A stretch of DNA of 21,017 bases from JANMZR01 sp031383555 (GCA_031383555.1 JANMZR010000184.1:1-21017); one strand, 5' to 3'; positions 7,409-14,885 are shown, counted from the first letter of the stretch. Made by a program: numbers and translations. Notes: generated by a model not told the origin, from the letters alone.

Positions 7409-8734
7409 TTATACCAACGCATTCAAAATCAACACAGTAATAAAACCTACCAGCCCAACTATTCCACTCATAAGCGTAAGCATCCGCAAGTTTTGAGCCA
7501 CTGAGAGGCCCGAAAACTTGCAAATCACCCAAAAACCCGAGTCATTGGGGAAACTAAAACACATACTTCCACAACAAATGGCGAGGCCAATCATCACCGG
7601 ATTCTCACTACTGCTGGCAAGCATAGGAGCCATTATTGAACTCACCATCACCGCTGAGGCCGTCGCCGAGCCTATGGCCACTCTAATGACAGCAGTCAAT
7701 AAAAAACCCGTCCAAAGTAATGGCAAATGCCAGACAGCTAATAACTTAACTATTTCATCGGCAATACCTGTGCCTTTAATCACTTCACCAAAAGCACCGC
7801 CAGCACCAACAATTAAAATTAATAAACCTGCCTCCGCACCACTGGCTGTTACAGTCTCATCAAACGATTTAACCAAATATTTTTTTAAAGAAAATACAGC
7901 GAAAATTAAGCCGATTAACATTGAAAAGTTTTTATCACCTAATAGAGAAAATATCGTTCTCAAAGCATTTCCATCAGGCAACATTTCTTTGAAAAGCGAG
8001 CCAAAAAGTATCAAAATGATGGGTAATAATAAGGCAAAAAGGGATAAAGCTCCAGATGGTTTTGGCTTATTTTCTTCCAAACTAATTTGGCCTATACCAG
8101 CAGCATCCACTTGCATAAACTCTTGTTTTGCAAAATATCTGGCGGCCAATACGCCCACCAAAGTTGGAGGCATTGCCACCACTAACGACCAACTCAAAAA
8201 ACTAGCTGTTGGTAAGCTCATATTGCCCATCACCGCCAATGGCCCAGGCGTAGGAATTACGATACAATGTGTAGCCAAACAACCCAAAGTAAGTGAGGTA
8301 AGCAAGCCAATAAATGGAATATTTCCTTTTTTACTGAGGTCACGCAAGAGCGGTAAAAACATGATAAAAGCCGCTTGAAAAAAAACAGGAATACATACCA
8401 CATACCCCGTAAGACCGATTGCCAAATAAATATATCGAGTGCCAAACCATTTGATAAAAAGCCTCGCAATTTGCTCAGTAGCGCCTGTTTGGCTTAAAAT
8501 ATTTCCCAAAATAATCCCTAAGCCAACCATTAAACCAATACTTCCTAGTGTATTTCCGAAGCCTTCTCCGAGTTGTTTTGTTATTTTCTCAATAGGCAGT
8601 CCCGAGGCTAAACCCGTAATCAAACCAACCGTTGGCAATACCAAAAACGGATTGATTTTCAGCTTTATTATTCCAAATAGTAAAACTCCAATAGAAAGTA
8701 TAAAAAGCAAAATCGGGTAGGTGGATGGAGACAT
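7409..8734 (-). CDS. GntP-family permease (gluconate:H+ symporter type)
   Basis: A 441-residue inner membrane transporter of the GntP family, hydrophobic almost throughout with about a dozen predicted membrane segments. Recognisable stretches are the N-terminal KINPFLVLPTVGLITGLASG, the mid segment CIVIPTPGPLAVMG, and the C-terminal CCGSMCFSFPNDSGFWV. Length and start match the family (about 440 residues). GntP members import gluconate or related sugar acids with protons. Co-occurrence with sugar-oxidising exported enzymes in the same 10 kb fits a role in taking up sugar acids, but that link is inference. A perfect tandem 9-mer (AGAGGATTT twice, 8742-8759) lies just upstream of the start codon. 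Confidence 0.93.
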   Translation of the reverse strand: MSPSTYPILLFILSIGVLLFGIIKLKINPFLVLPTVGLITGLASGLPIEKITKQLGEGFGNTLGSIGLMVGLGIILGNILSQTGATEQIARLFIKWFGTRYIYLAIGLTGYVVCIPVFFQAAFIMFLPLLRDLSKKGNIPFIGLLTSLTLGCLATHCIVIPTPGPLAVMGNMSLPTASFLSWSLVVAMPPTLVGVLAARYFAKQEFMQVDAAGIGQISLEENKPKPSGALSLFALLLPIILILFGSLFKEMLPDGNALRTIFSLLGDKNFSMLIGLIFAVFSLKKYLVKSFDETVTASGAEAGLLILIVGAGGAFGEVIKGTGIADEIVKLLAVWHLPLLWTGFLLTAVIRVAIGSATASAVMVSSIMAPMLASSSENPVMIGLAICCGSMCFSFPNDSGFWVICKFSGLSVAQNLRMLTLMSGIVGLVGFITVLILNALV

Positions 8735-8741
8735 ATTTTAA

Positions 8742-8759
8742 AGAGGATTTAGAGGATTT
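8742..8759. repeat. Tandem 9-mer AGAGGATTT x2 upstream of permease gene
   Basis: Two abutting exact copies of AGAGGATTT lie 8-25 bp upstream of the permease start codon, in its leader. It could be a regulator site or slippage; nothing else supports a role. Confidence 0.3.
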
Positions 8760-8848
8760 ATCAATACTATTCAGTAAAAAATATTGAGCCAAATATATCA
8801 ATAAAAAATGATTTTGAAACAATGCTTTATTGGCTTTTAATAATTTAA

Positions 8849-8936
8849 TACCCGCTATCCACTATACGCAGCCTGGCTCATTGCTGAGCGAAACTGAAAC
8901 TACCCCAGGGCCGTATATCGGTGCTATAGGGGTTAA
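8849..8936. repeat. Large three-tier imperfect palindrome
   Basis: Nested arms pair: GCTCA (8876-8880) with TGAGC (8885-8889) around a TTGC loop; CCTGG (8872-8876) with CCAGG (8905-8909), alternative to the inner stem by one base; and TATACG (8863-8868) with CGTATA (8912-8917). Outside these, ACCCGCTATCCAC on the left is an imperfect match to the reverse complement of GTGCTATAGGGGT on the right. It is clearly more GC-rich than its surroundings. It may be a folded RNA leader, a cruciform or an inserted small element. Confidence 0.5.
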
Positions 8937-9040
8937 ACAAATATTTGATCGACTCTTACAAACATTTTTTCAAAACAATCCTTAACTTTAGTCTCGATTT
9001 CTACCAAATTAAAATTTACTATTAAACTATATTTCTCAAA

Positions 9041-10381
9041 ATGAAGAATACAAGAAGAAATTTCATAAAAAAGTCGTCCATAGCAACGCTGGCCTCAATT
9101 ACAGCCTCCAGTTTTATAGCAAAAAATGCCTTTAGCAAAAGCAATACAGCTGGCGAATTGAAATGTGCATTAATTGGCTGCAAAGGGATGGGCTTTTCCA
9201 ATTTGCAACGTCATATCAAATTGCAAGGCGTTGAATGTGTGGCACTTTGCGATGTGGATCAATCTGTATTGGATACTAGAGCAGAAGATGTGTTGAAGAT
9301 CCAAGGTAAAAAACCTGCTTTATATAACGACTATCGTAAGCTATTAGAGGATAAATCAATCGATTATGTAATAATTGGTTCTCCCGATCATTGGCATTGT
9401 CTCATGGCCGTAGACGCAATGGAAGCGGGCAAGCATATTTATGTTGAAAAACCAATTGCACTGTATATGGAAGAGTGTAATGTGATGCTGAACGCTGCCA
9501 AAAAACTCAATAAAATAGTGCAAGTTGGGCAATGGCAGCGAAGTGGGCCGCATTATGATGAAGCTATAAAAATGGTACATTCAGGTATGCTGGGCCAAAT
9601 CAGGTTGGTAAAAGTATGGGCTTACCAAGGCTGGATGAAACCCGTGCCAGTTATGCCCGATTCGGCAGCACCAGTGGGTGTCGACTATAAAATGTGGTTG
9701 GGACCAGCAGAAACTAAACCCTTCAATGAAAACCGATTCCACTTTAATTTCCGTTGGTTTTGGGACTATGCCGGCGGCCTTATGACTGACTGGGGTGTAC
9801 ACGAAATTGATATTGCCCTATATGCTATGAAAGCCAAAGCACCTATTTCGGTAATGGCTTCAGGAGGTAAATTTGCTTACCCTGACGATGCATCAGAAAC
9901 ACCTGATACCCTACAAACCGTTTTCCAATATGATGGTTTTAATATGCTTTGGGAACATGCCACGGGTATTGATGGTGGTAACTATGGCCGAACTGAAGGT
10001 ATTGCTTTTATTGGCAACGAAGGCACTTTAGTGCTCAACCGTGGTGGATGGGAGCTTATTCCCGAAGTAAAAGTAAGTAATGGTGTGAAATCTCAAAAAT
10101 TTGAGGCCAAAAAATATGCTAAAAAACCAGAAGACGATTATGTGAAAATGCACGCTGAGAATTTCGTAGACGCTATTCGTAAAAATGACCCAAAAATTCT
10201 CAAATGTGGTATTGAAACAGGTAGTATTGCAGCCCTTAACGCACAAATGGGAAATATTGCCTACAAACTTGGTCGACCAGTATATTGGGATGCCAAAGCT
10301 GGCAATTTCGGTACTGATAAAGAAGCCAACGCCCTTATGAAAGCAAAATACCATAATGGTTGGAAATTGCCAAAGTATTGA
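9041..10381 (+). CDS. Tat-exported Gfo/Idh/MocA-family oxidoreductase
   Basis: A 446-residue NAD(P)-dependent oxidoreductase with a Tat signal (KNTRRNFIKKSS, then a hydrophobic run to about residue 30), so it is made for export with cofactor bound. The Rossmann motif is at 45-51 (IGCKGMG) and the family EKP motif at 136-138 (YVEKPIA). The C-terminal half has the DWGVHEIDIALYAM stretch of the catalytic domain. Bacteroidota encode many such Tat-exported members acting on carbohydrates; some take part in 3-keto-sugar chemistry, which would fit with the exported GMC pair at 2422-4632, but they are not neighbours and this is inference. It is a single gene followed by a strong hairpin at 10411. Confidence 0.93.
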   Translation: MKNTRRNFIKKSSIATLASITASSFIAKNAFSKSNTAGELKCALIGCKGMGFSNLQRHIKLQGVECVALCDVDQSVLDTRAEDVLKIQGKKPALYNDYRKLLEDKSIDYVIIGSPDHWHCLMAVDAMEAGKHIYVEKPIALYMEECNVMLNAAKKLNKIVQVGQWQRSGPHYDEAIKMVHSGMLGQIRLVKVWAYQGWMKPVPVMPDSAAPVGVDYKMWLGPAETKPFNENRFHFNFRWFWDYAGGLMTDWGVHEIDIALYAMKAKAPISVMASGGKFAYPDDASETPDTLQTVFQYDGFNMLWEHATGIDGGNYGRTEGIAFIGNEGTLVLNRGGWELIPEVKVSNGVKSQKFEAKKYAKKPEDDYVKMHAENFVDAIRKNDPKILKCGIETGSIAALNAQMGNIAYKLGRPVYWDAKAGNFGTDKEANALMKAKYHNGWKLPKY

Positions 10382-10411
10382 TTTTTAGATAGTTATAATA
10401 ATAAATTAATT

Positions 10412-10450
10412 GTCAGCAAGTATTAACCCGCAAAGGATTTACTTGCTGAC
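10412..10450. repeat. Palindromic repeat copy B, also probable terminator
   Basis: The arms GTCAGCAAGTA and TACTTGCTGAC are perfectly complementary, extended by one flanking pair (T10411 with A10451). The 17-nt loop region contains TTAACCCGCAAAGGAT. A T-run follows on the plus strand. It lies between the converging ends of the Gfo/Idh/MocA and DUF2911 genes. Its core reads in the opposite direction to copy C at 11180. Confidence 0.75.
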
Positions 10451-10620
10451 ATTTTTCATTATAAGCAGTATTTTTCTTAAAACAAACCTACAATAAAGTA
10501 ACAGGAAATTCGACAATCGTATTTTCCCAGCCTACTTTTATATGAACCACTTTTGGAGATGCTTCATACATCGTAATTGAAAATGCTTCAATTTTTGTGT
10601 CAGTATTAGTTGTATTGGCG
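10451..10620. repeat. Duplicated 170-bp segment, unit 1 (DUF2911 3' end)
   Basis: This unit aligns without gaps to 11219-11388 at a constant offset of 768 bp. It begins at the edge of palindromic copy B and covers the 3' flank and the last 44 or so codons of the DUF2911 gene, ending at the shared word TATTGGCG. The two units share long identical runs such as AAAACAAACCTACAATAAAG. Confidence 0.85.
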
Positions 10621-11060
10621 GTGACTGTTGCCAAATCTTTAGTTTCGTCATATCCAAAACTACCCCAGCCATCCAAATTGGGATGTACTTTGAGTTTCCA
10701 TTGATTAGCCGAAGGTGTACAATACAAAGTATATCGGCCAGGCGCTAAAACAACTTCACCTATTTTTACAGCTTGGTAAAAAGTAATTTCGGTTGATTCA
10801 TTGGCACCTAATCGCCATGCCTCATCAAATTTCACCAATTCGCCAAATGCTTTTCGGCCATTTAATAAGGGTCTTGAGTAGATAATTTTGATTTTGGGCA
10901 TTATTTTGGCTTTATCTTCAGCAGTTTTTACCATATAAACTCGATGTGCACCTTGTGGAAAATAAACCACGTCCATAATACTTTTATCAATGGCTGCAAA
11001 ATTTTGAGCTGATAATTGCATGGCTACCATGCTCAATAATAAGACTAATGTTTTTTTCAT
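10488..11060 (-). CDS. DUF2911 domain-containing exported protein
   Basis: A 190-residue protein with a signal peptide (MKKTLVLLLSMVAMQLSA, then Q) and a DUF2911 domain filling the rest. Family features seen are the segment IKIIYSRPLLNGRKAFGELV, the WRLGANESTEITF stretch, and GRYTLYCTPSANQWKL. The domain is beta-rich, common in Bacteroidota, and of unknown function; the product should be periplasmic. It is monocistronic. Its last 44 or so codons and 3' flank are repeated 768 bp upstream (11219-11388) inside a chimeric remnant, so this locus has been copied or rearranged. The end converges with the Gfo/Idh/MocA gene across a hairpin. Confidence 0.92.
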   Translation of the reverse strand: MKKTLVLLLSMVAMQLSAQNFAAIDKSIMDVVYFPQGAHRVYMVKTAEDKAKIMPKIKIIYSRPLLNGRKAFGELVKFDEAWRLGANESTEITFYQAVKIGEVVLAPGRYTLYCTPSANQWKLKVHPNLDGWGSFGYDETKDLATVTANTTNTDTKIEAFSITMYEASPKVVHIKVGWENTIVEFPVTLL

Positions 11061-11163
11061 TTCTTTTGTTTTTTAAAATTGAAAATATTCTAAATTTCAA
11101 ATATTTTATTGGTTTTAGCAAAAAAATGTATTTAATTAAATTCAATAAATGAGATTGAATAGA

Positions 11164-11178
11164 TTAGGAATTTCCTAA
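11164..11178. repeat. Small perfect inverted repeat TTAGGAA-T-TTCCTAA
   Basis: A 7-bp perfect palindrome with a one-base centre, directly beside palindromic copy C. The word TAGATTAGGA that starts it (11160) also occurs beside copy D (17958). Function unknown. Confidence 0.35.
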
Positions 11179-11179
11179 G

Positions 11180-11218
11180 GTCGGTAAGCAATTCCATTTT
11201 GGGTTAAACCTTGCCGAC
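11180..11218. repeat. Palindromic repeat copy C
   Basis: The arms GTCGGTAAG and CTTGCCGAC pair, with one G-T wobble, around a core with ATTCCATTTTGGGTTAA. A TTTTTT run follows. It marks the left edge of duplicated unit 2, as copy B does for unit 1, but its core is inverted relative to copy B. Confidence 0.75.
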
Positions 11219-11388
11219 TTTTTTCATTATGGGTAGTACTTTTCTTAAAACAAACCTACAATAAAGTAACAGGAAATTCAACGATTGTATATTCCCAACC
11301 TACTTTTATAGGAACAACTTTTGAAGTTGCCTCATACATCGCAATTGAAAATGCTTCGATTTTTGTTTCTATATTAGTAGTATTGGCG
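11219..11388. repeat. Duplicated 170-bp segment, unit 2
   Basis: This is the second copy of the DUF2911 3' end and flank. It matches 10451-10620 without gaps and diverges right after TATTGGCG. It keeps the stop codon in the same place (11256 against 10488) but carries several substitutions, so the duplication is not very recent. Confidence 0.85.
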
Positions 11389-11477
11389 CTTTCCTGAACA
11401 ACATCCATTGCAATTTTGGCGTTTGAAATACGCTCGTCTATTATTTGGATCAGGTTTTGAAATATTTTTTCTTTCAT
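11256..11477 (-). pseudogene. Chimeric remnant: GreA/B-like N-terminus joined to DUF2911 C-terminus
   Basis: A 73-residue frame from the ATG at 11477. The last 43 or so residues (TKIEAFSIAMYEATSKVV, ending VEFPVTLL) are a diverged copy of the DUF2911 C-terminus next door. The first 33 or so (MKEKIFQNLIQIIDERISNA, then KIAMDVVQESAN) resemble the start of a small GreA/GreB-like protein common in Bacteroidota, where a SAN(E)ETKSSAGDKYE-type stretch normally follows. The join falls at SANTT, where the two families have similar residues. The product would lack both complete domains. It is most likely a non-functional fusion left by recombination. The GreA/B-like assignment is from memory of the family and is less certain than the DUF2911 part. 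Confidence 0.6.
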
Positions 11478-11518
11478 TAGGGAGAAAAATGGGCACAAAG
11501 TTAACCATAAGAAAACCC

Positions 11519-12169
11519 TTATTCTTCCGCTTCCAAATTTTTAATGTCTTCAATCAATTGCTCAATTTCAAGTTGTAATGTGCCGTTGTAAATACCCCTA
11601 ATATGCAACTTTTTATCGACTAAAATAAAATTTTCGGAATGTAAAAAATCATTTTCTCCTTTTTGAACTCCCAGATTTTCGTCTGCAAAATAACCGTTTC
11701 TTGCCAATTGATAAATTTGCTTTTTATCACCGGTAATCAGTTGCCATTTATTGGCAAGTATTTGATTTTCAGCAGCATATTTATGCAATACATCTACGTT
11801 ATCTTTATCAGGCATTACGCTGAAAGAAGCAATCAAAACATTTTTATCCTGTTTAAATGCCCTTTGAACTGACTTCATATTTCCCATAATTTTAGGACAA
11901 AGACTGGGACAAATTGTGAAAAAGCAATTCATTACATGAATTTTACCTTTAAAATTGTCTTGCGTGATTTTTTGGTTATTTTGATTGGTGAACTGAAAGT
12001 TTGGAATGATGTGAATAGTATCTATTTGTGTCTTTTCTGACGTCCAAATTGGGGTAAAATCGGGGGAATTGTAATATGGAATAGGCTCCTTTGTGTTTCC
12101 ATTTAACGTTTGATTTTGCTTACAGGCAAAATTTGCCAGAAAAAATAAAAAGTAAATTACATTTTTCAA
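11519..12169 (-). CDS. SCO-family copper-binding lipoprotein (SCO copy 1)
   Basis: A 216-residue thioredoxin-fold protein of the SCO1/SenC family, which binds Cu and delivers it to oxidases such as the CuA site of cytochrome c oxidase, or acts as a thiol reductant. The copper ligands are C87 and C91 (CPSLCP) and H177 (FLHSEN). The N-terminus is a lipoprotein-like signal ending FLANFAC (C16), so it is probably anchored facing the periplasm. It overlaps the upstream YwqK-like gene by 4 bp and is last in the YHYH-YwqK-SCO transcript. It is a paralogue of the SCO at 13643-14308, sharing the NxFFxICPSxCPK core, which points to duplication of a YwqK-SCO pair. Confidence 0.93.
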   Translation of the reverse strand: MKNVIYFLFFLANFACKQNQTLNGNTKEPIPYYNSPDFTPIWTSEKTQIDTIHIIPNFQFTNQNNQKITQDNFKGKIHVMNCFFTICPSLCPKIMGNMKSVQRAFKQDKNVLIASFSVMPDKDNVDVLHKYAAENQILANKWQLITGDKKQIYQLARNGYFADENLGVQKGENDFLHSENFILVDKKLHIRGIYNGTLQLEIEQLIEDIKNLEAEE

Positions 12170-12756
12170 TTCTTTATTAATTTAAACCCTGATTGCTTTT
12201 TCTCGTTTTCACCCATGCAGCCTTTAGCTCCTAAAAACCCAAAACGGCGGCCATTTTTAATTACATAATTAGCCTTTATTTGGCCGTTTTCAAACCATAT
12301 CTGTTGACTTCCTTCCGGTTGTCCATCCAAATTATAGTTAAATACGGAATAAAGCTGGCCGTTTGAATACCATTCTCGGTGTGTTTTAATCGGTATATCA
12401 TGTTCAATAAAATACTCAAATTTCATTCGACCATTGGGCCACCAGGTGTTATGCTGCCCAACTTTTCGGTTTTTATTATAAAACCGAATTTCCATTTTTG
12501 AGCCATTGGCATACCATTTTTGTTGTTTTCCTTCCAATTTACCATCCAGGTAACCTGCTCTTGATGCAATTCTGTGATTTAAATATTTTTCAATCAAAAA
12601 ACCGGAAAAGGGCTTTAACTGATAATAAACCAACCCTTCTTTCTTTGTAATTAATTGTGAATACAACTCAATTTCCAGATTTGGAATGTTCGATTCGCAA
12701 GCTCCAAAAAACAAAATCAAAAAAAATAAGAAGACATTTTTTTTAAAGACAACCAT
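12166..12756 (-). CDS. YwqK-like MORN-repeat lipoprotein (copy 1)
   Basis: A 196-residue protein with a lipoprotein signal (FLILFFGACESN, C20) and repeated MORN-like units recognisable by W-Y/W-x-NG-x-x: KWYANGSKME, TWWPNGRMKF, EWYSNGQLYS and IWFENGQIKA, each about 23 residues apart. Databases call this fold the YwqK-family antitoxin, but a lipoprotein in a metal-resistance operon is very unlikely to be an antitoxin. Its role is unknown; a surface or periplasmic scaffold is possible. It starts 3 bp after the YHYH gene ends and overlaps the SCO gene by 4 bp, so the three are cotranscribed. A paralogue lies at 14265-14819, also next to a SCO gene. Confidence 0.88.
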   Translation of the reverse strand: MVVFKKNVFLFFLILFFGACESNIPNLEIELYSQLITKKEGLVYYQLKPFSGFLIEKYLNHRIASRAGYLDGKLEGKQQKWYANGSKMEIRFYNKNRKVGQHNTWWPNGRMKFEYFIEHDIPIKTHREWYSNGQLYSVFNYNLDGQPEGSQQIWFENGQIKANYVIKNGRRFGFLGAKGCMGENEKKQSGFKLIKN

Positions 12757-12759
12757 TTG

Positions 12760-13521
12760 CTACCTGCTTACTGTTCCCGGATTTCCATAAAACCCACTGC
12801 CATTGATATACGGATCGTCGGCTGTAATATGATAATGATAGATGCCATTTGGATATTCAGCAGTAACATGGGAGTGCCCATGATAAGCATCTAAATCTTT
12901 CGTAGTCACTGATTTGACATTCTCGATAGGTCCATAAACCGGGAAGCCGTCCAGTAAATATCCCAACAATGCTTCTCTTCCTTTTTTGGATGTAAGGTAC
13001 AACGGTTCAACATGGTAATGGTATTGGCCTTGCTGCTGTGGGTGACCTCCATATTGGTCAAATCCATTAATTTCGCCTGCCAGTGGGCTCCCACCTGCCG
13101 CATATTGGTTAAAAAACGGAACGCCGTTTAATGAAACCCCAATTGGCCCCATTGGTGTAGCCTTTGCCGTTGAAGTTTTGGTTGGGCTTAGTGGAATACG
13201 AAAAGTAATATTACCTGCAGTTATTGTATTTGGTGCTTTTCTGAATGCAGAATTTGAACCATTATAAGTTTCAAATTGAGTAGAGTTATCAGAAAAATAG
13301 GGGCTTTTATGATCAGGCACAGTGGTTGTATTTACTACAAGAAAATTACCATCAATTACAGCCGTAACATTTGCAGCTGCATAATCAGTATAAGCTTTTT
13401 TCATTTGGGCACTGTAATTTTCACTGCTTGTTGCATCAGGCGTTACTACTGTGCTTTTTTCTTTGCAGGAGAAAATCGAGAGAAATACCATTATAGCAGA
13501 TATTGAAAATATTGTTTTCAT
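12760..13521 (-). CDS. YHYH-domain lipoprotein
   Basis: A 253-residue exported protein with a lipoprotein signal ending FLSIFSC (C19) and a YHYH domain. The name-giving motif occurs twice, at 167-170 (GQYHYHVEP) and 228-231 (GIYHYHITAD), with other histidines in YGGHPQQQ and AYHGHSHV that could bind a metal. The segment GVSLNGVPFFNQYA and LLDGFPVYGPIE are typical of the family. The function of YHYH proteins is not established; the histidine richness and the neighbours (SCO, multicopper oxidase) point to copper handling, which is inference. It heads its own transcript: a motif identical to that before the sigma gene at 17791 lies 25-55 bp upstream of its ATG. Confidence 0.9.
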   Translation of the reverse strand: MKTIFSISAIMVFLSIFSCKEKSTVVTPDATSSENYSAQMKKAYTDYAAANVTAVIDGNFLVVNTTTVPDHKSPYFSDNSTQFETYNGSNSAFRKAPNTITAGNITFRIPLSPTKTSTAKATPMGPIGVSLNGVPFFNQYAAGGSPLAGEINGFDQYGGHPQQQGQYHYHVEPLYLTSKKGREALLGYLLDGFPVYGPIENVKSVTTKDLDAYHGHSHVTAEYPNGIYHYHITADDPYINGSGFYGNPGTVSR

Positions 13522-13545
13522 TTTTTAGTTGAATTTAGTTTTATT

Positions 13546-13576
13546 TTTAGATGTAAAATGGCAAATAAACTTGCGG
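13546..13576 (-). promoter_or_regulatory. Putative ECF-sigma promoter of the YHYH-YwqK-SCO transcript
   Basis: On the minus strand the sequence reads CCGCAAGTTT (13576-13567), 13 bp, then CATCTAAA (13553-13546), ending 24 bp before the YHYH start codon. Both elements and the spacing are identical to those upstream of the ECF sigma gene (17810-17840). The GCAAG and CATCTA elements with a spacer of about 16 bp fit an ECF -35/-10 layout. Confidence 0.6.
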
Positions 13577-13642
13577 AAAAATTGAATATTAATTGAAAAT
13601 AAATTTTACGTTAACGACAAAAAATTATCCCATCTATTAACG

Positions 13643-14308
13643 CTATTGCTCTCTCATAAGTAATTTAATATCTTCAGCTACCCTTTCAATATCAACTATT
13701 TGAGTGGCATTATACACGCCTCTTATCCTTAATTTTTTATCAATTAAAGTCATAGTTTCAGTATGAAGAAACTCATTTTTATTTTTTTGAATATCGAAAT
13801 CTTTTTCGGCAAAATAAGACTTTCTTGCTAAATTATATATTTCATCTTTACTTCCAGTTAACAGATGCCATTGTACTGGGTTTATATGATTTTCCTGCCC
13901 ATATTTTTTTAATCGGGCTACTGAATCTACCCAAGGCATTACTGAATAAGAAACTAATTTAATGTCGGGGTTTTTAGCAAAATCCTTTTGCAGTTTTAAC
14001 AAGTTCCTCATCATTTTTGGACAAACACTTGGACAAATACTGAAAAAGAAATTGGCAACATAAATATGGCCTTCCAAAGAATCTCTAGTGATTGTTTGAC
14101 CCAATTGGTTAGTTAAAGTGAAAGTATCAATCTGATGAATTTTGTCAAATCTGGTATTCTTGGAGTCAATCCATTCAGCTGTAAATTTAGATGTATTATA
14201 AAATGGCAGCGTTTCTTTATTTTCTTTTTTGCATCCCGAAAGTATAAATACAATACTTATTAAATTAATGCACAACCGGAATACAACTTTTGACTGAAAT
14301 AACACCAT
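13643..14308 (-). CDS. SCO-family copper-binding lipoprotein (SCO copy 2)
   Basis: A 221-residue SCO1/SenC-family protein, paralogue of the one at 11519-12169. Copper ligands are C92 and C96 (CPSVCP) and H182 (FLHTET). A lipoprotein signal ends at FILSGC (C26), a better lipobox than in copy 1. The only ATG that gives the full signal is at 14308, which places the first 44 bp inside the end of the upstream YwqK-like gene in another frame, so translation may be coupled. It is last in the sigma-led transcript; the next gene begins after 121 bp with its own promoter motif. Role by family: copper delivery to a cuproenzyme in the periplasm, perhaps the multicopper oxidase or a terminal oxidase. Confidence 0.93.
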   Translation of the reverse strand: MVLFQSKVVFRLCINLISIVFILSGCKKENKETLPFYNTSKFTAEWIDSKNTRFDKIHQIDTFTLTNQLGQTITRDSLEGHIYVANFFFSICPSVCPKMMRNLLKLQKDFAKNPDIKLVSYSVMPWVDSVARLKKYGQENHINPVQWHLLTGSKDEIYNLARKSYFAEKDFDIQKNKNEFLHTETMTLIDKKLRIRGVYNATQIVDIERVAEDIKLLMREQ

Positions 14309-14819
14309 AAGTTTTTTTATTTTTGATAGTATAATTTGAAATCAAAAACCCTTTTTCGTTCCAAACTCGTTGAATTCCTTCTTTTTCACCTAATGAATAA
14401 TTACTTAACTCTCTCTTTTTACCATTTGGGAAAAACACCCATTGAGCTCCTTCAAACTGATCATTTTTAAACTTAAATAAGTACCTGATGCGGCCATTTG
14501 GCCACCATTGAGTAGTTTTACCTTCAACTTTACCTTTAAAAAAGGTTCGTTCCAACAGTTTTTCACCAGTATTATACCATCCTTTGGCCAAACCATTTTC
14601 CTTACCCTCAATTATAGGCAATCTATAAACAACCCTGCCATCTCTCTCTTTTTCAACCATATAGCCTGATAGAAGTTTATTTTTATAAAGCCAACCGTTT
14701 TCTGTTTTCTTCAATAAGGTATCAATATTTGAAATTTGAATATTTGATGGGGGTTTTTGAGATTTATTACCACAAGCATTTAGAATAAAAAAAAGTATTA
14801 ATGGTACCAGTCTATTCAT
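14265..14819 (-). CDS. YwqK-like MORN-repeat lipoprotein (copy 2)
   Basis: A 184-residue lipoprotein (signal ending FFILNACGN, C16) with MORN-like units: GWYNTGEKLL, QWWPNGRIRY, VFFPNGKKRE and VWNEKGFLIS. Both ends resemble copy 1: an N-terminal segment with KKTENGWLYKNKLLSGYMVE and a C-terminal NYTIKNKKTYGVISVKSC, where copy 1 has NYVIKNGRRFGFLGAKGC. The conserved Cys near the C-terminus in both copies may be meaningful. Function unknown. It lies between the multicopper oxidase gene and a SCO gene and overlaps the latter by 44 bp. The name antitoxin used for the family should not be taken as a function here. Confidence 0.87.
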   Translation of the reverse strand: MNRLVPLILFFILNACGNKSQKPPSNIQISNIDTLLKKTENGWLYKNKLLSGYMVEKERDGRVVYRLPIIEGKENGLAKGWYNTGEKLLERTFFKGKVEGKTTQWWPNGRIRYLFKFKNDQFEGAQWVFFPNGKKRELSNYSLGEKEGIQRVWNEKGFLISNYTIKNKKTYGVISVKSCIPVVH

Positions 14820-14885
14820 ATTTAAACTTGTTTTTAAAATACTAAACTTTAATTAGGATAACTTGAGACCCTTCTAATTTCTCTT

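Larger units (their letters stand above)
8735..9040. other. Divergent intergenic region with a large imperfect palindrome
   Basis: This 306-bp gap lies between the permease start and the Gfo/Idh/MocA start. It should carry promoters for both. Its left end has the tandem 9-mer, its middle a GC-rich imperfect palindrome (8849-8936), and its right end AT-rich sequence before the ATG at 9041. No convincing gene was found; a 45-codon open frame through the palindrome has no start codon. Confidence 0.6.

Noticed and set aside
7335..7532. 65-codon minus-strand open frame at the permease end
   Set aside because: A shifted frame over the 3' end of the permease gene with no independent support.
7518..8378. 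286-codon plus-strand open frame
   Set aside because: It lies wholly antisense to the GntP-type permease gene, whose codon use keeps the opposite frame open; the translation is low-complexity in K, P and I and resembles no family.
8818..8985. Short open frame through the 8849-8936 palindrome
   Set aside because: About 45 codons open on the plus strand after a stop, but no start codon with context and no family likeness; the base pairing explains the region better.
12166..12756. YwqK-family antitoxin as a toxin-antitoxin system
   Set aside because: The database family name suggests it, but the protein is a lipoprotein with MORN-like repeats in a metal block and no toxin gene is adjacent.
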